Below, one piece after another: positions 21,301 to 29,700 of a stretch of 64,000 bases of DNA (positions are counted from its first letter, which is position 1; every line of letters starts with the position of its first letter). The position numbers and the translations under genes were made by a program. The notes beneath the pieces were generated by a model. The model worked only from the letters and a program-made list of their open reading frames with translations, was not told where the DNA came from and ran no database searches. This DNA is from Hexactinellida sp. DTS-2022. Lineage: Eukaryota > Porifera > Hexactinellida. The DNA lies in the NCBI GenBank assembly GCA_028753945.1, contig JAPNXP010000013.1, positions 62,001 through 126,000 of the forward strand, written 5' to 3'.

Positions 21301-24178
21301 GTGGCCGGCATACCCAGGACGGCCCCGGTTCGACTGCCCAACTCTCTCAAGGTGAGCTATCAAGATTCTTATTTATTCAATTCAATGTTATTATTCGTAG
21401 GTAGGCCTAATTAGTAAGGGACCATAGCTGTTAGAACTTTATCTTTCCAGGGATGTACTTGTCTACCAGCTTCTGGTAATACTCCTTGAGTTGTTGCATG
21501 TCCGGGAGCGCGGACTCGTCCTTGCTGTAGAGATCGAACTTCTGGAACAGCTTCACCCACTTCACCTTCTCTCTGTCCGCGTCGCTCAGCAGGTACTGGT
21601 AGTCGTCTCGGTGGTGGAGCGGGTAGAAGGAGTGGTACCGAATTATGAACAGTGCTTCTTCCGGTAGTGTCATGCCTGCGTGGTTCTTTAGCACTCTGTA
21701 CAGATACTCGTCGTGTCCCCATGACATCATCACATTCTCCAGTCCGCACTTCTCCGCGTACATGCCTAGCTTGGTGTTGTAACGGGGGTCCTTGGTGTCC
21801 GGGTTCTCGGGGAATCCCAGATGGCTGAACACAATTGACTCTTGGGGCTCGCACCCGACTGGGAAGGTGTCTCCCACGAGACTCCACTGCTCCATGCCAG
21901 GGTCCACTAGTCCCATTACCTTGCCCGTGTCATGGACCAGTCCCACCAAATGGAGCCAGTCAAGCTCTGGATAGCTGCGTCGCAACAGCTCTGCCGTTTG
22001 GAATGCGTGGTAGCTGTTGGGGAGCCCTACGAAGTCAGGGTCGCTCTCGTCTATCAAATTGTTGAGTTGCTCCAGGGCCTCCATCACCGTCATTTCAGCA
22101 TAAACGAACTTGGTCCACTTTTCTAGCATTGCTTTCCTGAACTCTACTGTCTGGTGCGCGTGCATCTTCCTGTATGTCTCTTTCACCAGTTCGGGAGCTG
22201 ACGCGGGGTCTTGGTCCATCTTTCTGAACTCAACCCTCTTATCGGGGATGATAGAATCAAGCAGGAGTTCCATAGAGAAGAGAAAATATGTGTTCTACGG
22301 CTTTCTGGTATTTATATGCATCCTAATATAGACTTGTCATGGTTCTGGTCACATTTCGTGTAGGAATGTTGGAATTCATTTTTATCGAAGTTACATGTTG
22401 GGTCATGGTTACTAACTCAGGAATTTGATAGTTGAAGTAAGTCTCCTTAGTTCTTAGCAATTAGCATGCTGTAAAAGTATGGCTAGTACTGTTGGTCCCC
22501 AACTATAAAGTGGAACTGGTAATTCATGGGAATTTTTGTCAGTGCCAGCTACGATTTGATTATCTTATTTGAACCTATTGTAAGTGTTATGTTTATTGTG
22601 CGTTTCTGACGTAGACGCTGAGACCCGGAGACAAGCAATGCGAGCAGCTAGACGAAACCAAGCGACAGACGAACACCGCCTCTCTCTCTATGCCGCTATG
22701 CAAGAGCCTGAAACAGGGGATCAGTCTCCTAGAGACAGAAGTAGACTTTGGAATCCTAAGGGAAGGTTGCACGTATTCTTACACTCTTCAAGTGAAGAAC
22801 ACCGGAACAACGAGCACTAGGTAACCTTTTCCCGAATACAAACTCTATCCCGCTACACTATCTCCCACAGGTTTAAAATAAAGCCGCCGCCCCCTTCCAC
22901 CGGCTTGAAGGCCTCCTACACGCCCCATCCGATCGCTGCTGGCATGAGCGCCTCCTTCCGAATAGAGATATACGCGATGCCCGTGGGCGTGACAGGGGAC
23001 AGGGGACAGGGACGGGTGCAACACAGTCTGGAGATAGTCTCAGAGGTCAACAGTCTACTGCTGCCTGTCACTGCCACTGTGCTAACGGAGACTAACTATG
23101 AGCAGGGGGGTGACCTCACCCTAGCCAAGGGCGTGTCTCTCGTACCCGCTAAAGCCACCTCTGCTACTGGCTCGCAGAGACCGTGAAGCTGTACGTTATG
23201 CCCATTGACACTTATTTACATTGTATTATTATTTACTGCTCGAATCATTACACTATTTATATTACGTCACGAGTATTAACAGCTTACCTGCATACCTCCC
23301 TGAGCTCCCTGTAGCCCTGGTAGTCGTCAGGTGGCAGAGCCTCCTCTATCCACTTGAACTTGAGAGCTGTCAGCTCCTTAGCCAGTCTTACGGCGTATGG
23401 CAGTGTCAGAGCCATGTAGCAGTCCAGCATCAGAGGGAAGTCTGGCCCCACCTATAAAGTCATGATATAGCTTTCTGCAGACTGAGCAGCTAGGTACCTG
23501 GTGCCTGGTCGCTCTGAGTTTGTACACGTTCTTCTTCAGGCCCTCGTCCCCCGCGCTGGGCCCGTAAGCACAGGGTATCTTAGCGCCTACGAACCCTAAC
23601 TTCTTCGCCTGCAGAGCGTCACACGTGGTGGCGTAGACCGGGAGGAAGGGCTTGGTCCTGCCCCCCAGCATCTGGTACACCGGCTCTCTCCGCAAGTGTC
23701 CCAGCAGGTCCCACAGAGCGAGGTCCACTGCGCTGATGGCTTGTAAGGGCAGGCCCTTTCTCCCGTAGTTGATGGTCGCTCTGTACATCTGATCCCACAT
23801 CAACTCGATGTCGGCCGGGTTCTGTCCCTCTATGAACCTGGACAAGTGGTTCTCCACAATGTAGCACCCCGGCGCGCCCCCTATACTCACCCCGACCCCT
23901 TTGTCTCCCTCTGTCGTCTCCACCTCCACGACAAGAGACCCCAGCGCGTTGATGCCCCAGGAAGTTCGATTCCCCTCGTACAACTCAAAGCAGGACATGG
24001 GGTTAGTGATTGGCATGTGGGGGGCGCTCCCAGATATCCAGTGGCCAGTTGGCACATCGTGACAGTCTCCCCCCTGTCCCACCGTGTCCCCCTTTTGGGC
24101 GTCTTTGATGTAGGCCCTCACCTCCTTGATCTTAGGAAACGCAGTGCATTTGCGGTCGGAATCGGATGGAAAAGACAT
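12319..24178 (-). CDS. L-rhamnonate dehydratase-like enolase-superfamily enzyme (three exons, giant gene-bearing intron)
   Basis: Mandelate-racemase/enolase-superfamily sugar-acid dehydratase, closest by eye to bacterial RhmD, which dehydrates L-rhamnonate to 2-keto-3-deoxy-L-rhamnonate. Exons on the minus strand: 24178-23498, 23451-23288 and 12820-12319. Joined they give 448 residues in one frame with GT-AG borders. Predicted Mg ligands D237, E263 and E292 (next to H293), the D316-H343 dyad (IQPD, IPHGSS), and an N-terminal GGDCHDVPTGHWISG like RhmD are all present. The 46-bp first intron is ordinary. The second is 10,467 bp and contains a methyltransferase gene and all of SPAG17. The joined text ELREVC/RQQGLLVTTGEH continues across the junction as in RhmD. 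Animals usually have the related ENOSF1, so horizontal acquisition is possible. Confidence 0.88.
12836..12940. repeat. 33-bp tandem repeat (3 copies) in the dehydratase intron
   Basis: Three copies of a 33-bp unit (ataatagccactaattagg, then tcaatagaattcg or close variants) stand head to tail. Further copies occur at about 13038-13071 and 13406-13430. The MITE at 13074-13403 has split one of them. Confidence 0.9.
13074..13403 (+). mobile_element. Tigger/pogo-like MITE, copy B
   Basis: Second copy of the element at 11327-11499, in the opposite orientation. Its termini are CAGTGGATGCCGGTTATAAG and its inverted partner ending CATCTACTG. It is flanked by a TA duplication (13072-13073 and 13404-13405). 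Removing it restores a copy of the 33-bp tandem repeat, which shows the insertion site. It is interrupted by a GC-rich element at 13120-13267. Confidence 0.88.
13120..13267. mobile_element. GC-rich hAT-like MITE inserted in the pogo-like MITE
   Basis: A 148-bp, very GC-rich element with inverted termini CATGGGCGGCGCGGC and CAGAGGCGGCGCGGC (reading inward from each end). It is flanked by perfect 8-bp duplications ACTTGATG (13112-13119 and 13268-13275). An 8-bp duplication and CAGRGGCGG-like tips are typical of hAT transposons. The sister MITE at 11327-11499 lacks this insertion and gives the empty site. Confidence 0.88.
13430..14314 (+). CDS. CmcI/RMNT-type SAM-dependent methyltransferase-like protein
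   Basis: A 294-residue single-exon protein resembling the cephalosporin hydroxylase/rhamnosyl O-methyltransferase (CmcI) family. A Rossmann glycine motif is at residues 111-121 (VIELGTFCGAS), an acidic ribose-binding strand follows (IYSLDCDVS, 138-146), and a third strand is LLLIEDVHVGLNEI (about 187-200). The N-terminus (MLRNLLRVRALAALPALARP) could be a mitochondrial targeting peptide. The gene lies entirely inside the 10.5-kb intron of the dehydratase, on the opposite strand. Its ATG directly abuts the last copy of the 33-bp repeat, so its 5' leader is repeat-derived. Substrate is unknown. This family is best known from bacteria, so its origin deserves a check. Confidence 0.75.
   Translation: MLRNLLRVRALAALPALARPVTIPSYENQTAFDYERAASELAWHRNRLITMPERFEPIGTRRDISDYQLPQLKGLAKGVCLSNYRGSPMLQSALDLAVLSQLLQELRPRSVIELGTFCGASALWLDDTLRGLGADCQIYSLDCDVSLRERTVDELVSERVTFLEGDVRNVKKLFPRTFLLELPRPLLLIEDVHVGLNEIIAHFHEYLKPGDYLVFEKTNPMLNENFYVGEKNPRLYRDSSVVEVSYKQMGKWKLEYMRDFFTSHGDFYAVDTFFTDLFGYNCSSQMNSIFRRMI
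14429..23186 (+). CDS. SPAG17: Sperm-associated antigen 17, ciliary central-pair protein (8 exons)
   Basis: Orthologue of SPAG17/PF6, a scaffold of the C1a projection of the ciliary central apparatus, required for motile cilia. Exons I could join in frame: 14429-15272, 15320-15562, 15618-15833, 15884-17484, 18927-19121, 19279-21351, 22615-22820 and 22871-23186, giving 1,897 residues (human about 2,220). Family landmarks are the N-terminal WDEQLIQEQLDTDSWRLCVA block, MRKRGEEVGETSFVDDEP, and the C-terminal ASH-like module (VDFGILREGCTYSYTLQVKN and, in the next exon, KASYTPHPIAAGMSA). Ordinary introns are 47-157 bp. Introns 4 (1,442 bp) and 6 (1,263 bp) each hold a complete antisense gene. One donor, GTCAGA at 17485, is weak, but the frame and family text continue correctly. 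The whole gene sits in the dehydratase intron. Confidence 0.92.
17535..18776 (-). CDS. TRAF-family protein (RING-like, TRAF zinc fingers, MATH)
   Basis: A 413-residue single-exon TRAF-like signalling adaptor. It has a RING-like N-terminus (about 44-67, CSRCSGIIRDACTVSSG then ELVCAGC) that is too Cys/His-poor for a full RING, TRAF-type zinc fingers (about 90-225; repeated CP-x-SGCEW, CELGCG and CDLGCG units), a short coiled coil (about 232-262, MKALEDQILTQNTHIEYLTN) and a C-terminal MATH domain (about 270-400, NWEITNM...). It lies wholly inside SPAG17 intron 4 in the antisense direction, 50 bp from the upstream exon and 150 bp from the downstream exon. Receptor partners cannot be predicted; the degenerate RING suggests weak or no ubiquitin-ligase activity. 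Confidence 0.85.
   Translation of the reverse strand: MAVANVPDSVDTLTRVTAGEGAGGYRRDLLTENLSERDELFLICSRCSGIIRDACTVSSGELVCAGCTNKEEQSLPNTQVRKTVSELKSRCPLSESGCEWSGELKGCETHLQTCPYIQVSCELGCGAVMPREEEQAHMNECVLRTITCEHCSVACVAREFNEHAGMCAKALVECDLGCGQRVRREHVGEHLQSECEEGEVSCPYERYGCGVGEITRRELRPHLSEAREGHTDLRMKALEDQILTQNTHIEYLTNKVVALENYTHLISHRLDRKGTLNWEITNMVANLNFQTIILKVPSSPCLSVAGYQLKCGWWLEGDLLSVDLYTMVGEEDEALDWPFKANCVTRFICDSDPANRSLEVRTTGVEVRRKLPTTLSMKGARIASVNKGLLLTRGFMRRESLRLEISLKSLNNI
19135..19260. repeat. CTAG-rich simple repeat in a SPAG17 intron
   Basis: A degenerate run of ctagctaa/ctagcaa words fills most of the 157-bp intron 5 of SPAG17. The words are nearly self-complementary, so the strand could fold extensively. 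Confidence 0.85.
21431..22273 (-). CDS. MIOX: myo-Inositol oxygenase
   Basis: A 280-residue single-exon enzyme that oxidises myo-inositol to D-glucuronate, the first step of inositol catabolism. The HD-fold di-iron ligands are all present: H89 (NSYHAF), H114 and D115 (GLVHDTGK), H187 (WGHDEY), H214 (IRYHSF) and D247 (KFDLYSK). The N-terminal MHAHQTVEF motif and the C-terminal YIPGKIKF also match animal MIOX, and the length is typical (~285). It is complete and lies antisense inside SPAG17 intron 6, 79 bp from the upstream host exon. The outermost host gene of this nest is also a carbohydrate-acid enzyme on the same strand, which may be coincidence. Confidence 0.95.
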   Translation of the reverse strand: MELLLDSIIPDKRVEFRKMDQDPASAPELVKETYRKMHAHQTVEFRKAMLEKWTKFVYAEMTVMEALEQLNNLIDESDPDFVGLPNSYHAFQTAELLRRSYPELDWLHLVGLVHDTGKVMGLVDPGMEQWSLVGDTFPVGCEPQESIVFSHLGFPENPDTKDPRYNTKLGMYAEKCGLENVMMSWGHDEYLYRVLKNHAGMTLPEEALFIIRYHSFYPLHHRDDYQYLLSDADREKVKWVKLFQKFDLYSKDESALPDMQQLKEYYQKLVDKYIPGKIKF

Positions 24179-24392
24179 TTCTCACTATTGTCTAAGATTC
24201 ATGATTAGACCGGTTAGAAATAATCTCTATAGCATGCTCCTTTCTTGTGGGTTTTTAGAAAAGGGTCATGAGCCAATCAATTAATAATTTGATTTCATAA
24301 GAATGTACATACATGATATAACTCAGTATAGTCCCAAGAATTTATAACAAATGATATATACTAATCAGTGTACAGCCTACATATACTATATA

Positions 24393-25385
24393 TCACAACC
24401 CCTTATTGAAATACACAAACTTGGTATCAGGGTGCTGTAGATGTGTGCTTGTCTTGAGAGCTGGCTCAAGTAAGTCCACAGAAAGGCGAGATTTCTGCGG
24501 AAAGAGGCTACACCCCAACGGGATAGAAGGGAAGTATAATATGCCAGTGATCAAGCCTTGAACCAGAATTGAGAGGTACTTTTTTTTGTAGAAAATGGGG
24601 AAATGCTTGATTAACCGTGTATACACGATGGGAACTAAAATGAAGGAGGGAGAAGCGAATACCAATCGGCCCAGAAATGTCTGAAATATTCCTAGAATCG
24701 CTGCTCGCCTTGAATTTCCGCAGAAAATCCCTTCATCCGTAGATACTCTCACCCCCTCTCTTATCTCGTTCTGTCGCATCAAAGGAATGTTTATTGCATT
24801 CGCCATAGCAATTGCGAATAAGGGGATCAGTCTCCCGGAGAGAGAGTTAGTGGTGGTGACCATTCTGTTCAGCAGGACGGACACAGCCACAGCTCCAGTG
24901 GTGGCTGACGTGTATGCAGTGAGTATGTGCCGGTTGGTAACTTTAGAGGTGGCGTTTCTGTTCGTGTAGTTGAGTGTAGCGTTGAAGGACTGGTTGAACC
25001 ATTGCCAGAAGAGCACACCTGCGAAGGTGTGATGGTATGTTAGGATACCGGCTACTATTAGGACTGAGGAAGGGATCTGGGCACACATCCTGAAGGGCAG
25101 TAGCATCTTGTCGCCAGAGTCTGGGTGGAACGCACTGTCGTAAATGTACTTGATTCTCCACTGCTCTTGGACGCTCAGCTGTTGAAAGGCGCTGCGGTTC
25201 CCGGATTTATAGTTGGAGATATGTTTGTGAGCTAAGTCGAGCGTCTCAGACGAGTGGAACATGTGTTTGGGGTGAGTCAGCTCAACAAAATGTCTAAATC
25301 GACCCAGGAAAGTCTTTTGGTTCCATCTGGGCTTGTTTATTTCAATTACGTTCAATTCCGATTCATCTTCTCTATTTGAATTCAT
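24393..25385 (-). CDS. SFXN: Sideroflexin, mitochondrial amino-acid carrier
   Basis: A 330-residue sideroflexin, a mitochondrial inner-membrane multi-pass carrier; SFXN1/3 carry serine. Family signatures are PRWNQKTFLGRFRHF near residue 19, FHPDSGDKMLLPFRMCAQIP (about 86-105), WQWFNQSFNATLNYTNRNA (about 127-145) and the central TTGAVAVSV/AMANAINIPLMRQNE membrane segments. The ~330 length is normal, and the C-terminal membrane spans are present. Single exon. The start codon follows an acceptor-like ttttag by about 8 bases. It is transcribed divergently from the 25,561 gene, with 175 bp between the start codons. Confidence 0.93.
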   Translation of the reverse strand: MNSNREDESELNVIEINKPRWNQKTFLGRFRHFVELTHPKHMFHSSETLDLAHKHISNYKSGNRSAFQQLSVQEQWRIKYIYDSAFHPDSGDKMLLPFRMCAQIPSSVLIVAGILTYHHTFAGVLFWQWFNQSFNATLNYTNRNATSKVTNRHILTAYTSATTGAVAVSVLLNRMVTTTNSLSGRLIPLFAIAMANAINIPLMRQNEIREGVRVSTDEGIFCGNSRRAAILGIFQTFLGRLVFASPSFILVPIVYTRLIKHFPIFYKKKYLSILVQGLITGILYFPSIPLGCSLFPQKSRLSVDLLEPALKTSTHLQHPDTKFVYFNKGL

Positions 25386-25560
25386 TTATAGGCTAAAATA
25401 AGTAAAATACTCACTTATCAATTGTGTAAGATGTACCCCGCGTAAGAATTGCTTTTAAATGCTGTCATATTTATATGTCTAACTACAAGTCTACAACATA
25501 CGTGAAACATTAACAATGTGTCCATTTAGGCGATATGCTCAATAGTATAGTATAGTCTCC

Positions 25561-26580
25561 ATGTCCTCAATTAGATCAAATAGCTTCGTGAAACCGCAAC
25601 GTAAGAACCGACCTGTCCCAAAAAAATCAACTAAACATTCTACTGAAAGGGATTCGAAATTTATAAACAACAGTAAACATTCCCTTGTACTGTCAAAAGT
25701 TGACACTAACTCACAGCTTCGTAAACACAGAGAAGAACCAGAGAAAGAAGTAACCATGATCACCAGGAACAGAATCACGACGCAAGCTGGAATATTCAAC
25801 TTGGCCAAGGTGTCAAAAACTGTATCTCGCGTGCCTCTGACGTCAAACAATGTTAATATGATGGACCAAGAAGACTCCTCTATGATTTTCCGCGTAATTA
25901 ACCAGAATAACTTGCAGTCTCTGGACTTGTCAGCGCAGAACCAAGAGCACAGTCAGATGGACATTTCCAAGTCAGTCACTCCTGAATGCGATCCCCTACA
26001 GCTCTCTACCCTGCGCCAAACTGTTTTGGGCAACAACCAATCTCAGAACAAAGCCCCCTGCCAAGATCGTGTGGTACAAGAGATCCCTTTCAAAGAGATA
26101 GAGCACAATCTCCTACACGCGATTAACCCAGAGGATTATTTAAAACGGTCCAACACGCTCGCTCTCATCAAACGCGACCTACACGCCACTATAAAGCGGA
26201 ATATCCCGCACGAGATATACCTACAGTTCTTCAAGAAGTCGGAGCCCCCACAGGTTCCGGCGCCGGCGCCTCCCCCCCTTCCGGACAAGAGAGCCATGCC
26301 CCTGCAACCCAGCCGCTTAGCAAACCAGGCACTTCCCCAGGACCGGAAGCTGTCCGAGTGGACCGTTCTAATGGGCACCTTCTCTTCGCAAGAGGACGAG
26401 GATAACAGCCAGTCTCTGAAAGGCGATTCCAAGTCGAGTGCTATGTCAATGATGGAGACGGACCTGCCTCTCTCGGGCCTCTCGCAGCAGTCCATGGGCG
26501 TGTATGATTTAGGCTTATCAAAGCCAGATTACCTGGACAGCCCCACCCCCGTTACGATGTATCCTCACAAGATGTTCTAG
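25561..26580 (+). CDS. Unidentified disordered protein, 339 residues
   Basis: A complete single-exon frame with a plausible ATG and normal codon use, so it is likely real, but I do not recognise a family. The N-terminus is very basic (Lys/Arg-rich, residues 5-30 and 55-80) with a possible conserved patch RITTQAGIFNLAK (about 70-82). The middle has a short predicted-helical block (HNLLHAINPEDYLKRS, LALIKRDLHATIKRN; about 182-218). A Pro-rich tract (VPAPAPPPLPDK) follows near 235. The C-terminus is Ser/Met-rich and ends PVTMYPHKMF. No signal peptide or membrane segment. The overall look is of a nuclear or cytoskeletal scaffold. It shares a short divergent promoter with sideroflexin. Confidence 0.65.
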   Translation: MSSIRSNSFVKPQRKNRPVPKKSTKHSTERDSKFINNSKHSLVLSKVDTNSQLRKHREEPEKEVTMITRNRITTQAGIFNLAKVSKTVSRVPLTSNNVNMMDQEDSSMIFRVINQNNLQSLDLSAQNQEHSQMDISKSVTPECDPLQLSTLRQTVLGNNQSQNKAPCQDRVVQEIPFKEIEHNLLHAINPEDYLKRSNTLALIKRDLHATIKRNIPHEIYLQFFKKSEPPQVPAPAPPPLPDKRAMPLQPSRLANQALPQDRKLSEWTVLMGTFSSQEDEDNSQSLKGDSKSSAMSMMETDLPLSGLSQQSMGVYDLGLSKPDYLDSPTPVTMYPHKMF

Positions 26581-26792
26581 GCTGTGTTTGCTCCCAAACA
26601 CGCTACTATATTCAAATCATCTGTGATTAGGGGATTGAACAAATTCGAAGCACTTGAACGAGTAATTTGATTGTAAATTATCGATATGATTAATCAGCTA
26701 AGTATTGTACCGAATCAGTTATTGGATCTAAATAGTATTTATTTATTTACTAACATTGACTACTCAACATAACGCCATTTGTCCATATATAG

Positions 26793-29700
26793 ATGGCCAC
26801 AGACAGTTTAGAACTGATTCCCCTGCACTTTGTGTATCCGGGGGTGTTCTGGGCCCTGGAGAGTCGGAGCGGCGGACAGATGCTATCTCTGCACCAGGAC
26901 CTCACGGAGCGCGTAACCATATACGCTCTGTCCCCAGAGGCCGTGCTGCTTGAGTTATTTCAGACAAACGGACACTGCATCGCCTTGCTGGATTCCATCT
27001 GGGCCCGCGGCCAGTGCCGCAGACGCCTCAGACGCAAGCTCGACTACCTCGTGGAAGTGTTCTTTCTCGACTACGGAGTCTCACGCACCATTGGGATGGA
27101 GGAGATTCTCGAAATGCCAGACCTATTCAAGGAGATCCGGCCTCTGGCCAAGAGGTACGGCCTCTACGGGACCAGGGTACCTGAGAAGATCGAGTCCTGT
27201 CCTCTCCTGCGCGAGCAGTGGGGGAGTAGGGTGGACGAGCTGCTGGGGATCTCTCATTTCGACCTCCCCTCTCACCCAGTGGTACGGGCAGAGGTTAAGG
27301 GCTACGTGGGCACTGTGGCCTTTGTGTCCTGTTCCTACTCAGAGAGTGGCGGCCTGGGCGAGTCTGTAGGGTCTCTGCTGATAGCCGCGGGGCTGGCAGA
27401 GGAGTACACGGGACTGCCCTGTCTGATGGAGAGCACGGAGGTAGAGTCAGTGAGCACTCAGGAGGCGCGCAGCATGCTCAGCAAGTCCACCGCTGTCTCC
27501 ACTGTCTCACAGGTGTCTGCTTTCAGAGCCTACCACAGTGCTTATCACCCTCAAGCCTTCATCCAGGGACAGAACTGCCCCCCTATGGTCCTGTTCCCCT
27601 CTCAGTGCTTCTCAGACGCCTTTGTTAATCAGCTGACCTCTCTCTCCTTCCCAGGCCCCACTATCGCCCAGTCCCACGCCTGGCCTATCATCCTATCGGG
27701 CAGAGACCTGCTCTGCATCTCGCCTCCGCAGTCCGGGAAGACGTTGGCCTACCTGCTCCCGCTCCTGCACCGCTTCCTCGTGTCCCCCGGCAGCTACGCA
27801 CATCTCCAGGCCCTGTCCGGCCCGGTTATACTCGTGCTCTGCGGCTCCACGCGCGAAGCAGATTACGTGCATATGGTCTGTCGAAACGTCATATCTTGGA
27901 AGGACCGTAGCAAGGTGAATCTCTGCGCGGTCGCTTACCAGGGCTACGAGGCCTCGGCTGTTGACTGTCTGGGCTCCGGGGCAGACTTCCTCGTGTGCAC
28001 GCCCTGCTCCGCTCTCCGCCTGCTGGCGACAAACGTGCTCTCTCTCTCCAGACTCTGCCACGTGGTGTTCGACAATGCAGACTCGCTAGTCGCCAACTAC
28101 GAGCCCGAGCTGAAGCTGTTTATGCGGAAATACGCCGCGTTCTTACAGGAGGACACGAGCCTTAAGAATCGAGTCCGTCCTCAGATCCTGATCTTCTCAG
28201 CTGCCTACTCGCCTGCTATTCTCAGCCTCATGCGCGCCTACACCATTGACAGACTCACACTCATCACCTGTCCGATAGAGACCAGCGTGTTCCAAGGCCT
28301 GTCCCAGCAGCTGGTCAACTGTAAGCTGAGTGACAAGCTGGATAAACTGGCAGAGTACTTGCAGACTAATAGCTCGCATAGAACTGTCATTTGCTTGTCA
28401 AACTTGTCATCACTCGCCGACCTCTCCCGAATCCTCGCCAACAACGAGTGGACGTTTCACGTCTTGAGTCAGAACGTTGAGTCTTCAAAGGAGACATTGC
28501 AACTGTTGAATGATTGGGAGTCGAAGCAAGAGGAGGCGAATGGGAAACCTGACATTCTAATTCTATTCGATGACGCTATTGAAAGATTTTCTATAAACCT
28601 GTCCTATCTGCAGGTATCCACACTTATACACTTAGAATTCCCGAGTGCAGGCAGCACGAAGAAAGTGTTCAGAAGTAGGTTCCGTCTTCTAACCGAGAGT
28701 TTCAACAAAGGACTAGTTTCTTCCTGCAAGTCTATTATATTCCTCACCAAGGAGCTGGGGAACAAAATATCTTATTTGTTTAATTTCCACACTCGCCTGG
28801 GGTATAACATTCCCGCTGAAGTTTCCACTCAACTTACAAAGATTCGCGAAACAATCAAGTTCTCAAAGCAAGGCGACCTCTGTTATTATTTCAAATCTTT
28901 CGGGGAGTGTCCCGACCCGTCCTGCAGCTTCCTTCACAGAATTCCTGCTGCCGATTCTCCCAGCAGGTCTGTCAGCTCCTCTCTCGAACAAACCGAACTG
29001 ATTTCATTCCCAGACACGCCCCAGGGCGGTTCTGTTCGTATCCTCATCTCCCACGTGTCCAGCCCCAGCCAGATATGGGTCCGGATCCTAGAGCATTATC
29101 CAGAGAGGCTAGGTGACGTCATATGTCCCCGCTTCAGCGCCTCTCAGGCTTTGACTCTAAATCGCGAGATCCAGACTTTCAGCTCCGTTTGGCACACAAA
29201 GGACCACATGTGCGTTCCCAAACTGGGCCAGTACTACGCTCTGTACGACCCCAGTGACAATCTGTTCTACCGCGTGCAAGTCCTCAAGTTCAGCAGGGAA
29301 CTAGATCAGCTGATCTTCTTCCATCGCGAAAAGGTTGAAGTTCGCTGTATCGATACAGGCGAGTTGAAGGTTGTCTACGCTAATCAGCTGCTGCCCCTGC
29401 CCAACCACCTCTTCCAGGTGCCCAGACAGGTTGTGGAGGCCGTGTGTTGTCTCGTTAAGCCGGTAGACAAGGATATGGACTGGTCGCCTCAGTCTTGTGA
29501 ATGGGCCGCTCGCTGCTTACAGGGGAAAACATTCACAGCCAGGATAGCTTTAAATTTTAACGGCATTCTCTTCCTAGACCTCCTTGAGAACGTGTATTCC
29601 CTGCAGTCTCTGCAGCTCACGGGATGCAGTGTTTCTTACCCGCAGCACTTCATCAAAAAAGGATTCGCGATTTCGAACCCGAACCATCTACAGCAGTTAG

